In this document: positions 50,231-63,600 of the stretch, one piece after another | Position numbering within the stretch: the first letter of the stretch is position 1 | Layout of the letters: every line of letters starts with the position of its first letter | NCBI GenBank assembly: GCA_026545765.1 | Contig: CM048844.1 | Location: 74,357,590-74,421,589 of the forward strand | Origin: Plantago major | Taxonomy: Eukaryota; Streptophyta; Magnoliopsida; Lamiales; Plantaginaceae | Direction: 5' to 3' | DNA length: 64,000 nucleotides | Made by a program: the position numbers and the translations under genes | The notes under the pieces: model-generated | The model's input: only the letters and a program-made list of their open reading frames with translations | Databases searched by the model: none | Told to the model about the DNA's origin: nothing

Positions 50231-53200
50231 GAGGTTCGATCAACCAAAATAGTTCAACATGTGCGTAGAATAGGTTTTATACCATAAACCATGTCCTGTG
50301 AATAAAATTTGAGACAAACTAACCCCATGGAATGTTTTCACAAAAAACTATATACTAACCCCTTTGGGTTTTCACGAAAACTAGATGTCTCAAAAATACA
50401 TTTTTAATTCGAGGTTCGAGCAACTAAAATAGTTCAACATGTGCGTAGGATAGGTTTTTTGTACCACAAACCATGTCATGTAAATAAAATTTGACACAAA
50501 CTAACTCTATCGAATGTTTCACAAAAAATCGTGTACTACCTCCTTTGAGTTTTATTGAAGACAACAGGTCGCTGAAATACGTTTTTAAATCGAGGTTCGA
50601 TTAACCAAAATAGTTCAATATGTGCGTTGAATAGTTTTTATACCACAAACCATGTCATGTGAATAAAATTTGACATAAACTAACCCCATTGAGTGTTTTC
50701 ACAAAAAACCGTGTACTAACCCCTTTGGGTTTTCTCGAAAACTAGATGTCTCAAAAATACGTTTTTAATTCAAGGTACGATCAACCAAAATAGTTCAACA
50801 TGTGCGTAGAATAGGTTTTATACCACAAACCATGTCATGTGAATAAAATTTGACACAAACTAACTCTATCGAGTGTTTCACAAAAAATCGTATACTACCC
50901 CCTTTGAGTTTTATTGAAGACAATAGGTCACGGAAATACGTATTTAAATCGAGGTTCGATGAACCAAAATAGTTAAATATGTGCGTAGAATAAGTTTTAC
51001 ACCACAAACCTTGTCATTTGAATAAAATTTGACACAAACTAACCCCATGGAATGTTTTCACAAAAAACTGTATACTAACCCCATTGGGTTTTCTCGAAAA
51101 TTGGATGTCTCAAAAATACGTTTTTAATTCGAGGTTCGATCAACCAAAATAGTTCAACATGTGCGTAGAATAGGTTTTATACCATAAACCATGTCCTGTG
51201 AATAAAATTTGACACAAACTAACCCCATGGAATGTTTTCACAAAAAACTATATACTAACCCCTTTGGGTTTTCACGAAAACTAGATGTCTCAAAAATACA
51301 TTTTTAATTCGAGGTTCGAGCAACTAAAATAGTTCAACATGTGCGTAGGATAGGTTTTTTGTACCACAAACCATGTCATGTAAATAAAATTTGAAACAAA
51401 CTAACTCTATCGAATGTTTCACAAAAAATCGTGTACTACCTCCTTTGAGTTTTATTGAAGACAACAGGTCGCCGAAATACGTTTTTAAATCGACGTTCGA
51501 TTAACCAAAATAGTTCAATATGTGCGTTGAATAGTTTTTATACCACAAACCATGTCATGTGAATAAAATTTGACATAAACTAACCCCATTGAGTGTTTTC
51601 ACAAAAAATCGTGTACTAACCCCTTTGGGTTTTCTCGAAAACTAGATGTCTCAAAAATACGTTTTTAATTCAAGGTACGATCAACTAAAATAGTTCAACA
51701 TGTGCGTAGAATAGGTTTTATACCACAAACCATGTCATGTGAATAAAATTTGACACAAACTAACTCTATCGAGTGTTTCACAAAAAATCGTATACTACCC
51801 CCTTTGAGTTTTATTGAAGACAATAGGTCACGGAAATACGTATTTAAATCGAGGTTCGATGAACCAAAATAGTTAAATATTTGCGTAGAATACGTTTTAC
51901 ACCACAAACCTTGTCATTTGAATAAAATTTGACACAAACTAACCCCATGGAATGTTTTCACAAAAGATTGTATACTAACCCCATTGGGTTTTCTCGAAAA
52001 TTGGATGTCTCCAAAATACGTTTTTAATTCGAGGTTCGATCAACCAAAATAGTTCAACATGTGCGTAGAATAGGTTTTATACCATAAACCATGTCCTGTG
52101 AATAAAATTTGACACAAACTAACCCCATGGAATGTTTTCACAAAAAACTATATACTAACCCCTTTGGGTTTTCACGAAAACTAGATGTCTCAAAAATACA
52201 TTTTTAATTCGAGGTTCGAGCAACTAAAATAGTTCAACATGTGCGTAGGATAGGTTTTTTGTACCACAAACCATGTCATGTAAATAAAATTTGACACAAA
52301 CTAACTCTATCGAATGTTTCACAAAAAATCGTGTACTACCTCCTTTGAGTTTTATTGAAGACAACAGGTCGCTGAAATACGTTTTTAAATCGAGGTTCGA
52401 TTAACCAAAATAGTTCAATATGTGCGTTGAATAGTTTTTATACCACAAACCATGTCATGTGAATAAAATTTGACATAAACTAACCCCATTGAGTGTTTTC
52501 ACAAAAAACCGTGTACTAACCCCTTTTGGGTTTTCTCGAAAACTAGATGTCTCAAAAATACATTTTTAATTCAAGGTACGATCAACCAAAATAGTTCAAC
52601 ATGTGCGTAGAATAGGTTTTATACCACAAACCATGTCATGTGAATAAAATTTGACACAAACTAACTCTATCGAGTGTTTCACAAAAAATCGTATACTACC
52701 CCCTTTGAGTTTTATTGAAGACAATAGGTCACGGAAATACGTATTTAAATCGAGGTTCGATGAACCAAAATAGTTAAATATGTGCGTAGAATAAGTTTTA
52801 CACCACAAACCTTGTCATTTGAATAAAATTTGACACAAACTAACCCCATGGAATGTTTTCACAAAAAACTGTATACTAACCCCATTGGGTTTTCTCGAAA
52901 ATTGGATGTCTCAAAAATACGTTTTTAATTCGAGGTTCGATCAACCAAAATAGTTCAACATGTGCGTAGAATAGGTTTTATACCATAAACCATGTCCTGT
53001 GAATAAAATTTGACACAAACTAACCCCATGGAATGTTTTCACAAAAAACTATATACTAACCCCTTTGGGTTTTCACGAAAACTAGATGTCTCAAAAATAC
53101 ATTTTTAATTCGAGGTTCGAGCAACTAAAATAGTTCAACATGTGCGTAGGATAGGTTTTTTGTACCACAAACCATGTCATGTAAATAAAATTTGACACAA

Positions 53201-53400
53201 ACTAACTCTATCGAATGTTTCACAAAAAATCGTGTACTACCTCCTTTGAGTTTTATTGAAGGCAACAGGTCGCTGAAATACGTTTTTAAATCGAGGTTCG
53301 ATTAACCAAAATAGTTCAATATGTGCGTTGAATAGTTTTTATACCACAAACCATGTCATGTGAATAAAATTTGACATAAACTAACCCAATTGAGTGTTTT
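43250..53400 (+). repeat. 5-mer higher-order repeat, ~900 bp
   Basis: The variant GTAGGATAGGTTTTTTGTAC, an expanded T-run specific to one monomer of the unit, occurs near 43441, 44161, 45061, 45957, 47030, 47750, 48650, 49550, 50450, 51350, 52250 and 53150. The prevailing spacing is 900 bp (five monomers), with two 720-bp and one ~1,070-bp exceptions. Another marker (CCATAAACCATGTCCTGTG) marks a different monomer of the same unit. The last five units are nearly identical by eye, the most homogeneous part of the window. Confidence 0.9.
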
Positions 53401-56400
53401 CACAAACCCCTTTGGGTTTTTCTCGAAAACTAGATGTCTCAAAAATTAGTTTTTAATTCGAGGTTCGATCAACCAAAATAGTTCACCATGTGCGTAGAAT
53501 AGGTTTTATACCACAAACCATGTCATGTGAATAAAATTTGACACAATCTAACTCTATCGAGTGTTTCACAAAAAATCGTGTACTAACCCCTTTGGGTTTT
53601 CTCGAAAACCAGATGTCTCAAAAATACGTTTTTAATTCGAGGTACCATCAACCAAAATAGTTCAACATGTGCGTAGAATATGTTTTATACCACAAACCTT
53701 GTCATGTGAATAAAATTTGACACAAACTAACTCTATCGAGTATTTCACAAAAAATCGTATACTACCCTCTTTGAGTTTTATTGAAGACAATAGGTCACGG
53801 AAATACGTATTTAAATCGAGGTTCGATGAACCAAAATAGTTCAATATGTGCGTAGAATAAGTTTTATACCACAAACCTTGTCATTTGAATAAGATTTGAC
53901 ACACACTAACACCATGGAATGTTTTCACAAAAAACTGGATACAAACCCCTTTGGGTTTTCTCGAAAATTGGATGTCTCAAAAATAAGTTTTTAATTCGAG
54001 GTTCGATCAACCAAAATACTTGAATATGTGCGTAGAATAGGTTTTATACCACAAACCATGTCATGTAAATAAAATTTCACACAAACTAACTCTTTCGAGT
54101 GTTTCACAAAAAATCGTGTACTACCCACTTTGAGTTTTATTGAAGGCAATAGGTCACGTAAATACGTTTTTAAATCGAGATTCCATGAACCAAAATAGTT
54201 CAATATGTGCGTTGAATAGTTTTTATACCACAAACCATGTCATGTGAATAAAATTTGACACAAACTAACCCCATGGAGTGTTTTCACAAAAAACCGTGTA
54301 CTAACCACTTTGGGTTTTCTCGGAAACTAGATGTCTCAAAAATACGTTTTTAATTCGAAGTTCGGTCAACCAAAATAGTTCAACATGTGCGTAGAATAGG
54401 TTTTATACCACAAACCATGTCATGTGAATAAAATTTGACACAAACTAATTCTATCGAGTGTTTCACAAAAAATCGTGTAATACCCCCTTTGAGTTTTATT
54501 GAAGACAACAGGTCACCGAAATACATTTTTAAATCGAGGTTCCATGATCCAAAATAGTTCAATATGTGCGTTGAATAGGTTTTATACTACAAACAATGTC
54601 ATGTGAATAAAATTTGACACAATCTAACTCTATCGAGTGTTTCACAAAAAATCGTGTACTACCCATTTGAGTTTTATTGAAGACAACAGATCACGGAAAT
54701 ACATTTTTAAATCGAGGTTCGATGAACCAAAATAATTCAATATGTGCGTAGAGTAGGTTTTATACCACAAACCATGTAATGTGAATAAAATTTGATAAAA
54801 ACTAATCCCATGGAATGTTTTCACAAAAAACCGTGTACTAACCCCCTTTGGGTTTTCTCGAAAACCAGATGTCTCAAAAATAAGTTTTTAATTCGAGGTT
54901 CGATCAACCAAAATAGTTCAACATGTGCATAGAATAGGTTTTATACCACAAACCATGTCATGTAAGTAAAATTTGACACAAACTAACTCTATCGAGTGTT
55001 TCTCAAAAAATTGTGTACTACCCCCTTTGAGTTTTATTGAAGACAACAGGTCACTGAAATACGTTTTTAAATCGAGATTCCATGAACCAAAATAGTTCAA
55101 TATGTGCGTTGAATAGTTTTTATACCACAAACCATGTCATGTGAATAAAATTTGACACAAACTAACCCCATTGAGTGTTTTCACAAAAAACCGTGTACTA
55201 ACCACTTTGGGTTTTCTCGAAAACTAGATGTCTCAAAAATACGTTTTTAATTCGAAGTTCGGTCAACCAAAATAGTTCAACATGTGCGTAGAATAGGTTT
55301 TATACCACAAACCATGTCATATGAATAAAATTTGACACAAACTAACTCTATCGAGTGTTTCACAAAAAATCGTGTAATACCCACTTTGAGTTTTATTGAA
55401 GACAACAGGTCACCGAAATACATTTTTAAATCGAGGTTCCATGATCCAAAATAGTTCAATATGTGCGTTGAATAGGTTTTATACTACAAACCATGTCATG
55501 TGAATAAAATTTGACACAATCTAACTCTATCGAGTGTTTCACAAAAAACCGTGTACTAACCCCTTTGGGTTTTCTCGAAAACCAGATGTCTCAAAAATAA
55601 GTTTTTAATTCGAGGTACCATCAACTAAAATAGTTCAACATGTGCGTAGAATAGGTTTTATACCACAAACCATGTCATGTGAATAAAATTTGACACAAAC
55701 TAACTCTATCGAGTATTTCACAAAAAATCGTATACTACCCTCTTTGAGTTTTATTGAAGACAATAGGTCACGGAAATACGTATTTAAATCGAGGTTCGAT
55801 GAACCAAAATAGTAAAATATGTGCGTAGAATAAGTTTTATACCACAAACCTTGTCATTTGAATAAGATTTGACACAAACTAACACCATGGAATGTTTTCA
55901 CAAAAAACTGAATACTAACCACTTTGGGTTTTCTCGAAAATTGGATGTCTCAAAAATAAGTTTTTAATTCGAGGTTCGATCAACCAAAATACTTGAATAT
56001 GTGCGTAGAATAGGTTTTATACCACAAACCATGTCATGTAAATAAAATTTCACACAAACTAACTCTTTCGAGTGTTTCACAAAAAATCGTGTACTACCCA
56101 CTTTGAGTTTTATTGAAGGCAATAGGTCACGTAAATACGTTTTTAAATCGATATTCCATGAACCAAAATAGTTCAATATGTGCGTTGAATAGTTTTTATA
56201 CCACAAACCATGTCATGTGAATAAAATTTGACACAAACTAATCCCATGGAGTGTTTTCACAAAAAACCGTGTACTAACCACTTTGGGTTTTCTCGGAAAC
56301 TAGATGTCTCAAAAATACATTTTTAATTCGAAGTTCAGTCAACCAAAATAGTTCAACATGTGCGTAGAATAGGTTTTATACCACAAACCATGTCATGTGA

Positions 56401-57640
56401 ATAAAATTTGACACAAACTAATTCTATCGAGTGTTTCAAAAAAAATCGTGTAATACCCCCTTTGAGTTTTATTGAAGACAACAGGTCACCGAAATACATT
56501 TTTAAATCGAGGTTCCATGATCCAAAATAGTTCAATATGTGCGTTGAATAGGTTTTATACTACAAACAATGTCATGTGAATAAAATTTGACACAATCTAA
56601 CTCTATCGAGTGTTTCACAAAAAATCGTGTACTACCCATTTGAGTTTTATTGAAGACAACAGATCACGGAAATACATTTTTAAATCGAGGTTCGATGAAC
56701 CAAAATAATTCAATATGTGCGTAGAGTAGGTTTTATACCACAAACCATGTAATGTGAATAAAATTTGATAAAAACTAATCCCATGGAATGTTTTCACAAA
56801 AAACCGTGTACTAACCCCCTTTGGGTTTTCTCGAAAACCAGATGTCTCAAAAATAAGTTTTTAATTCGAGGTTCGATCAACCAAAATAGTTCAACATGTG
56901 CATAGAATAGGTTTTATACCACAAACCATGTCATGTAAGTAAAATTTGACACAAACTAACTCTATCGAGTGTTTCTCAAAAAATTGTGTACTACCCCCCT
57001 TTGAGTTTTATTGAAGACAACAGGTCACTGAAATACGTTTTTAAATCGAGATTCCATGAACCAAAATAGTTCAATATGTGCGTTGAATAGTTTTTATACC
57101 ACAAACCATGTCATGTGAATAAAATTTGACACAAACTAACCCCATTGAGTGTTTTCACAAAAAACCGTGTACTAACCACTTTGGGTTTTCTCGGAAACTA
57201 GATGTCTCAAAAATACGTTTTTAATTCGTAGTTCGGTCAACCAAAATAGTTCAACATGTGCGTAGAATAGGTTTTATACCACAAACCATGTCATATGAAT
57301 AAAATTTGACACAAACTAATTCTATCGAGTGTTTCACAAAAAATCGTGTAATACCCCCTTTGAGTTTTATTGAAGACAACAGGTCACCGAAATACATTTT
57401 TAAATCGAGGTTCCATGATCCAAAATAGTTCAATATGTGCGTTGAATAGGTTTTATACTACAAACAATGTCATGTGAATAAAATTTGACACAATCTAACT
57501 CTATCGAGTGTTTCACAAAAAATCGTGTACTACCCCCTTTGAGTTTTATTGAAGACAACAGGTCACGGAAATACGTTTTTAAATCGAGGTTCGATGAACC
57601 AAAATAATTCAATATGTGCGTAGAATAGGTTTTATACCAC
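53400..57640 (+). repeat. Second 11-mer higher-order repeat domain
   Basis: Marker monomers at 53662, 53991, 54380, 54642 and 55277 return at 55635, 55964, 56353, 56615 and 57251, each displaced by 1,973-1,974 bp. Variants such as CTCTTTCGAGTG, CCAAAATACTTGAATATG and GTGCGTAGAGTAGG are shared by both units. They differ from the 36-43 kb 11-mer, so this is a separate subfamily. Confidence 0.8.
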
Positions 57641-60600
57641 AAACCATGTCATGTGAATAAAATTTGATAAAAACTAATCCCATGGAATGTTTTCACAAAA
57701 AACCGTGTACTAACCCCCTTTGGGTTTTCTCGAAAACCAGATGTCTCCAAAATACGTTTTTAATTCGAGGTTCGATCAACCAAAATAGTTCAAAATGTGC
57801 GTAGAATAGGTTTTATACCACAAACCATGTCATGTGAATAAAATTTGACACAAACTAACTCTATCGAGTGTTTCACAAAAAATCGTATACTACCCTCTTT
57901 GAGTTTTATTGAAGACAATAGGTCACGGAAATACGTATTTAAATCGAGGTTCGATGAACCAAAATAGTTCAATATGTGCGTAGAATAAGTTTTATACCAC
58001 AAACCTTGTCATTTGAATAAAATTTGACACAAACTAACCCCATGGAATGTTTTCACAAAAAACTGAATACTAACCCCTTTGGGTTTTCTCGAAAATTGGA
58101 TGTCTCAAAAATAAGTTTTTAATTCGAGGTTCGATCAACCAAAATACTTGAATATGTGCGTATAATAGGTTTTATACCACAAACCATGTCATGTAAATAA
58201 AATTTCACACAAACTAACTCTTTCGAGTGTTTCACAAAAAATCGTGTACTACCCACTTTGAGTTTTATTGAAGGCAATAGGTCACGGAAATACGTTTTTA
58301 AATCGAGGTTCGATTAACCAAAATAGTTCAATATGTGCGTTGAATAGTTTTTATACTACAAACCATGTCATTAGAATAAACTTTGACACAAACTAACCCC
58401 ATTGAGTGTTTTCACAAAAAACCGTGTACTAACCCCTTTGGGTTTTCTCGAAAACTAGATGTCTCAAAAATAAGTTTTTAATTCGAGGTTCGATCAACCA
58501 AAATAGTTCAATGTGTATGTTGAATAGGTTTTATACTACAAACAATGTCATGTGAATAAAATTTGACACAATCTAACTCTATCGAGTGTTTCACAAAAAA
58601 TCGTGTACTACCCCTTTGAGTTTTATTGAAGACAACAGGTCACGGAAATACGTTTTTAAATCGAGGTTCGATGAACCAAAATAATTCAATATGTGCGTAG
58701 AATAGGTTTTATACCACAAACCATGTCATGTGAATAAAATTTGATAAAAACTAATCCCATGGAATGTTTTCACAAAAAACCGTGTACTAACCCCCTTTGG
58801 GTTTTCTCGAAAACCAGATGTCTCAAAAATACGTTTTTGATTCGAGGTTCGATCAACCAAAATTGTTCAAAATGTGCGTAGAATAGGTTTTATACCACAA
58901 ACCATGTCATGTGAATAAAATTTGACACAAACTAACTCTATCGAGTGTTTCACAAAAAATCGTATACTACCCTCTTTGAGTTTTATTGAAGACAATAGGT
59001 CACGGAAATACGTATTTATATCGAGGTTCGATGAACCAAAATAGTACAATATGTGCGTAGAATAAGTTTTATACCACAAACCTTGTCATTTGAATAAAAT
59101 TTGACACAAACTAACCCCATGGAATGTTTTCACAAAACACTGAATACTAACCCCTTTGGGTTTTCTCGAAAATTGGATGTCTCAAAAATAAGTTTTTAAT
59201 TCGAGGTTCGATCAACCAAAATAGTTGAATATGTGCGTAGAATAGGTTTTATACCACAAACCATGTCATGTAAATAAAATTTCACACAAACTAACTCTAT
59301 CGAGTGTTTCACAAAAAATCGTGTACTACCCCCTTTGAGTTTTATTGAAGGCAATAGGTCACGGAAATACGTTTTTAAATTGAGGTTCGATTAACCAAAA
59401 TAGTTCAATATGTGCGTTAAATAGTTTTTATACCACAAACCATGTCATTAGAATAAAATTTGACACAAACTAACCCCATTGAGTGTTTTCACAAAAAACC
59501 GTGTACTAACCCGTTTGGGTTTTCTCAAAAACCAGATGTCTCAAAAATAAGTTTTTAATTCGAGGTTCGATCAACCAAAATAGTTCAACATGTGCGTAGA
59601 ATAGGTTTTATACCACAAACCATGTCATGTGAATAAAATTTGACACAATCTAACTCTATCGAGTGTTTCACAAAAAATCGTGTACTACCCCCTTTGAGTT
59701 TTATTGAAGGCAATAGGTCACGGAAATACGTTTTTAAATCGAGGTTCGATTAACCAAAATAGTTCAATATGTGCGTTGAATAGTTTTTATACCACAAACC
59801 ATGTCATTAGAATAAAATTTGACACAAACTAACCCCATTGAGTGTTTTCACAAAAAACCGTGTACTAACCCCTTTGGGTTTTCTCGAAAACCAGATGTCT
59901 CAAAAATACGTTTTTAATTCGAGGTTCGATCAACCAAAATAGTTCAATATGTGCGTTGAATAGGTTTTATACTACAAACAATGTCATGTGAATAAAATTT
60001 GACATAATCTAACTCTATCGAGTGTTTCACAAAAAATCGTGTACTACCCCCTTTGAATTTTATTGAAGACAACAGGTCACGGAAATACATTTTTAAATCG
60101 AGGTTCGATGAACCAAAATAATTCAATATGTGCGTAGAATAGGTTTTATACCACAAACCATGTCATGTGAATAAAATTTGGTAAAAACTAATCCCATGGA
60201 GTGTTTTCACAAAAAACTGTGTACTAACCCCTTTGGGTTTTCACGAAAACCAGATGTCTCAAAAATACGTTTTTAATTCGAGGTTCGATCAACCAAAATA
60301 GTTCAACATGTGCGTAGAATAGGTTTTATACCACAAACCATGTCATGTGAATAAAATTTGACACAAACTAACTCTATCGAGTGTTTCACAAAAAATCGTA
60401 TACTACCCCCGTTGAGTTTTATTGAAGAGAACAGGTGACGTAAATACGTTTTTAAATCGAGGTTCGATGAACCAAAATAATTCAATATGTGCGTAGAATA
60501 GTTTTTAAACCACAAACCATGTCATGTGAATAAAATTTGATAAAAACTAATCCCATGGAGTGTTTTCACAAAAAACTGTGTACTAACCCCTTTGGGTTTT

Positions 60601-63600
60601 CACGAAAACTAGATGTCTCAAAAATACGTTTTTAATTCGAGGTTCGAGCAACCAAAATAGTTCAACATGTGCATATGATAGGTTTTTTGTACCACAAACC
60701 ATGTCATGTAAATAAAATTTGACACAAACTAACTCTATCGAGTGTTTCACAAAAAATCGTGTTCTACCTCCTATGAGTTTTATTGAAGACAACAGGTCGC
60801 TGAAATACGTTTTTAAATCGAGGTTCGATTAACCAAAATAGTTCAATATGTGCGTTGAATAGTTTTTATACCACAAACCATGTCATGTGAATAAAATTTG
60901 ACATAAACTAACCCCATTGAATGTTTTCACAAAAAACCGTGTACTAACCCCTTTGGGTTTTCTCGAAAACTAGATGTCTCAAAAATACGTTTTTAATTCA
61001 AGGTACGATCAACCAAAATAGTTCAACATGTGCGTAGAATAGGTTTTATACCACAAACCATGTCATGTGAATAAAATTTGACACAAACTAACTCTATCGA
61101 GTGTTTCACAAAAAATCGTATACTACCCCCTTTGAGTTTTATTGAAGACAATAGGTCACGGAAATACGTATTTAAATCGAGGTTCGATGAACCAAAATAG
61201 TTAGATATGTGCGTAGAATAAGTTTTACACCACAAACCTTGTCATTTGAATAAAATTTGACACAAACTAACTCCATGGAATGTTTTCACAAAACACAGTA
61301 TACTAACCCCATTGGGTTTTCTCGAAAATTGGATGTCTCAAAAATACGTTTTTAATTCGAGGTTCGATAAACCAAAATAGTTCAACATGTGCATAGAATA
61401 GGTTTTATACCATAAACCATGTCCTATGAATAAAATTTGACACAAACTAACCCCATGGAATGTTTTCACAAAAAACTATATACTAACCCCTTTGGGTTTT
61501 CACGAAAACTAGATGTCTCAAAAATACATTTTTAATTCGAGGTTCGAGCAACTAAAATAGTTCAACATGTGCGTAGGATAGGTTTTTTGTACCACAAACC
61601 ATGTCATGTAAATAAAATTTGACACAAACTAACTCTATCTAATGTTTCACAAAAAATCGTGTACTACCTCCTTTGAGTTTTATTGAAGACAACAGGTCGC
61701 TGAAATACGTTTTTAAATCGAGGTTCGATTAACCAAAATAGTTCAATATGTGCGTTGAATAGTTTTTATACCACAAACCATGTCATGTTAATAAAATTTG
61801 ACATAAACTAACCCCATTGAGTGTTTTCACAAAAAACCGTGTACTAACCCCTTTGGGTTTTCTCGAAAACTAGATGTCTCAAAAATACGTTTTTAAATCG
61901 AGGTTCGATGAACAAAAATAGTTCAATATGTGCGTTGAATAGTTTTTATACCACAAACCATGTCATGTGAATAAAATTTGACATAATCTAACTCTATCGT
62001 GTGTTTCACAAAAAATCGTGTACTACCCCTTTTGAGTTTTATTGAAGACAACAGGTCACGGAAATACATTTTTAAATCGAGGTTCGATGAACCAAAATAG
62101 TTCAATATGTGCGTAGAATAAGTTTTATACCACAAACCTTGTCATTTGAATAAAATTTGACACAAACTAACCCCATGGAATGTTTTCACAAAAAAACTGT
62201 ATACTAACCCCTTTGGGTTTTCTCGAAAATTGGATGTCTCAAAAATACATTTTTAATTCGAGGTTCGATGAACCAAAATAATTCAATATGTGCGTAGAAT
62301 AGGTTTTATACCACAAACCATGTCATGTGAATAAAATTTGACACAAAATAACCCCATGGAATGTTTTCACAAAAAAACTGTATACTAACCCCTTTGGGTT
62401 TTCTCGAAAATTGGATGTCTCAAAAATACATTTTTAATTCGAGGTTCGATCAACCAAAATAGTTGAATATGTGCGTAGAATAGGTTTTATACCACAAACC
62501 ATGTCATGTAAATAAAATTTGACACAAACTAACTCTATCGAATGTTTCACAAAAAATCGTGTACTACCTCCTTTGAGTTTTATTGAAGACAACAGGTCGC
62601 TGAAATACGTTTTTAAATCGAGGTTCGATTAACCAAAATAGTTCACCATGTGCGTAGAATAGGTTTTATACCACAAACCATGTCATGTGAATAAAATTTG
62701 ACACAATCTAACTCTATAGAGTGTTTCACAAAAAACCGTGTACTAACCCCTTTAGGTTTTCTCGAAAACCAGATGTCTCAAAAATAAGTTTTTAATTCGA
62801 GGTACCATCAACCAAAATAGTTCAACATGTGCGTAGAATAGGTTTTATACCACAAACCATGTCATGTGAATAAAATTTGACACAAACTAACTCTATCGAG
62901 TATTTCACAAAAAATCGTATACTACCCTCTTTGAGTTTTATTGAAGACAATAGGTCACGGAAATACGTATTTAAATCGAGGTTCGATGAACCAAAATAGT
63001 TCAATATGTGCGTAGAATAAGTTTTATACCACAAACCTTGTCATTTGAATAAAATTTGACACAAACTAACCCCATGGAATGTTTTCACAAAAAACTGAAT
63101 ACTAACCCCTTTGGGTTTTCTCGAAAATTGGATGTCTCAAAAATAAGTTTTTAATTCGAGGTTCGATCAACCAAAATACTTGAATATGTGCGTAGAATAG
63201 GTTTTATACCACAAACCATGTCATGTAAATAAAATTTCACACAAACTAACTCTTTCGAGTGTTTCACAAAAAATCGTGTACTACCCACTTTGAGTTTTAT
63301 TGAAGGCAATAGGTCACGTAAATACGTTTTTAAATCGAGATTCCATGAACCAAAATAGTTCAATATGTGCGTTGAATAGTTTTTATACCACAAACCATGT
63401 CATGTGAATAAAATTTGACACAAACTAACCCCATGGAGTGTTTTCACAAAAAACCGTGTACTAACCCCTTTGGGTTTTCTCGAAAACCAGATGTCTCAAA
63501 AATACGTTTTTAATTCGAGGTTCGATCAACCAAAATAGTTTAACATGTGCGTAGAATAGGTTTTATACCACAAACCATGTCATGTGAATAAAATTTGACA

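Noticed and set aside
22795-63393. Dozens of minus-strand reading frames of 60-102 codons across the array
   Set aside because: They recur with the satellite period, match the A monomer in every case, and lack any promoter or domain. They are by-products of the repeat.
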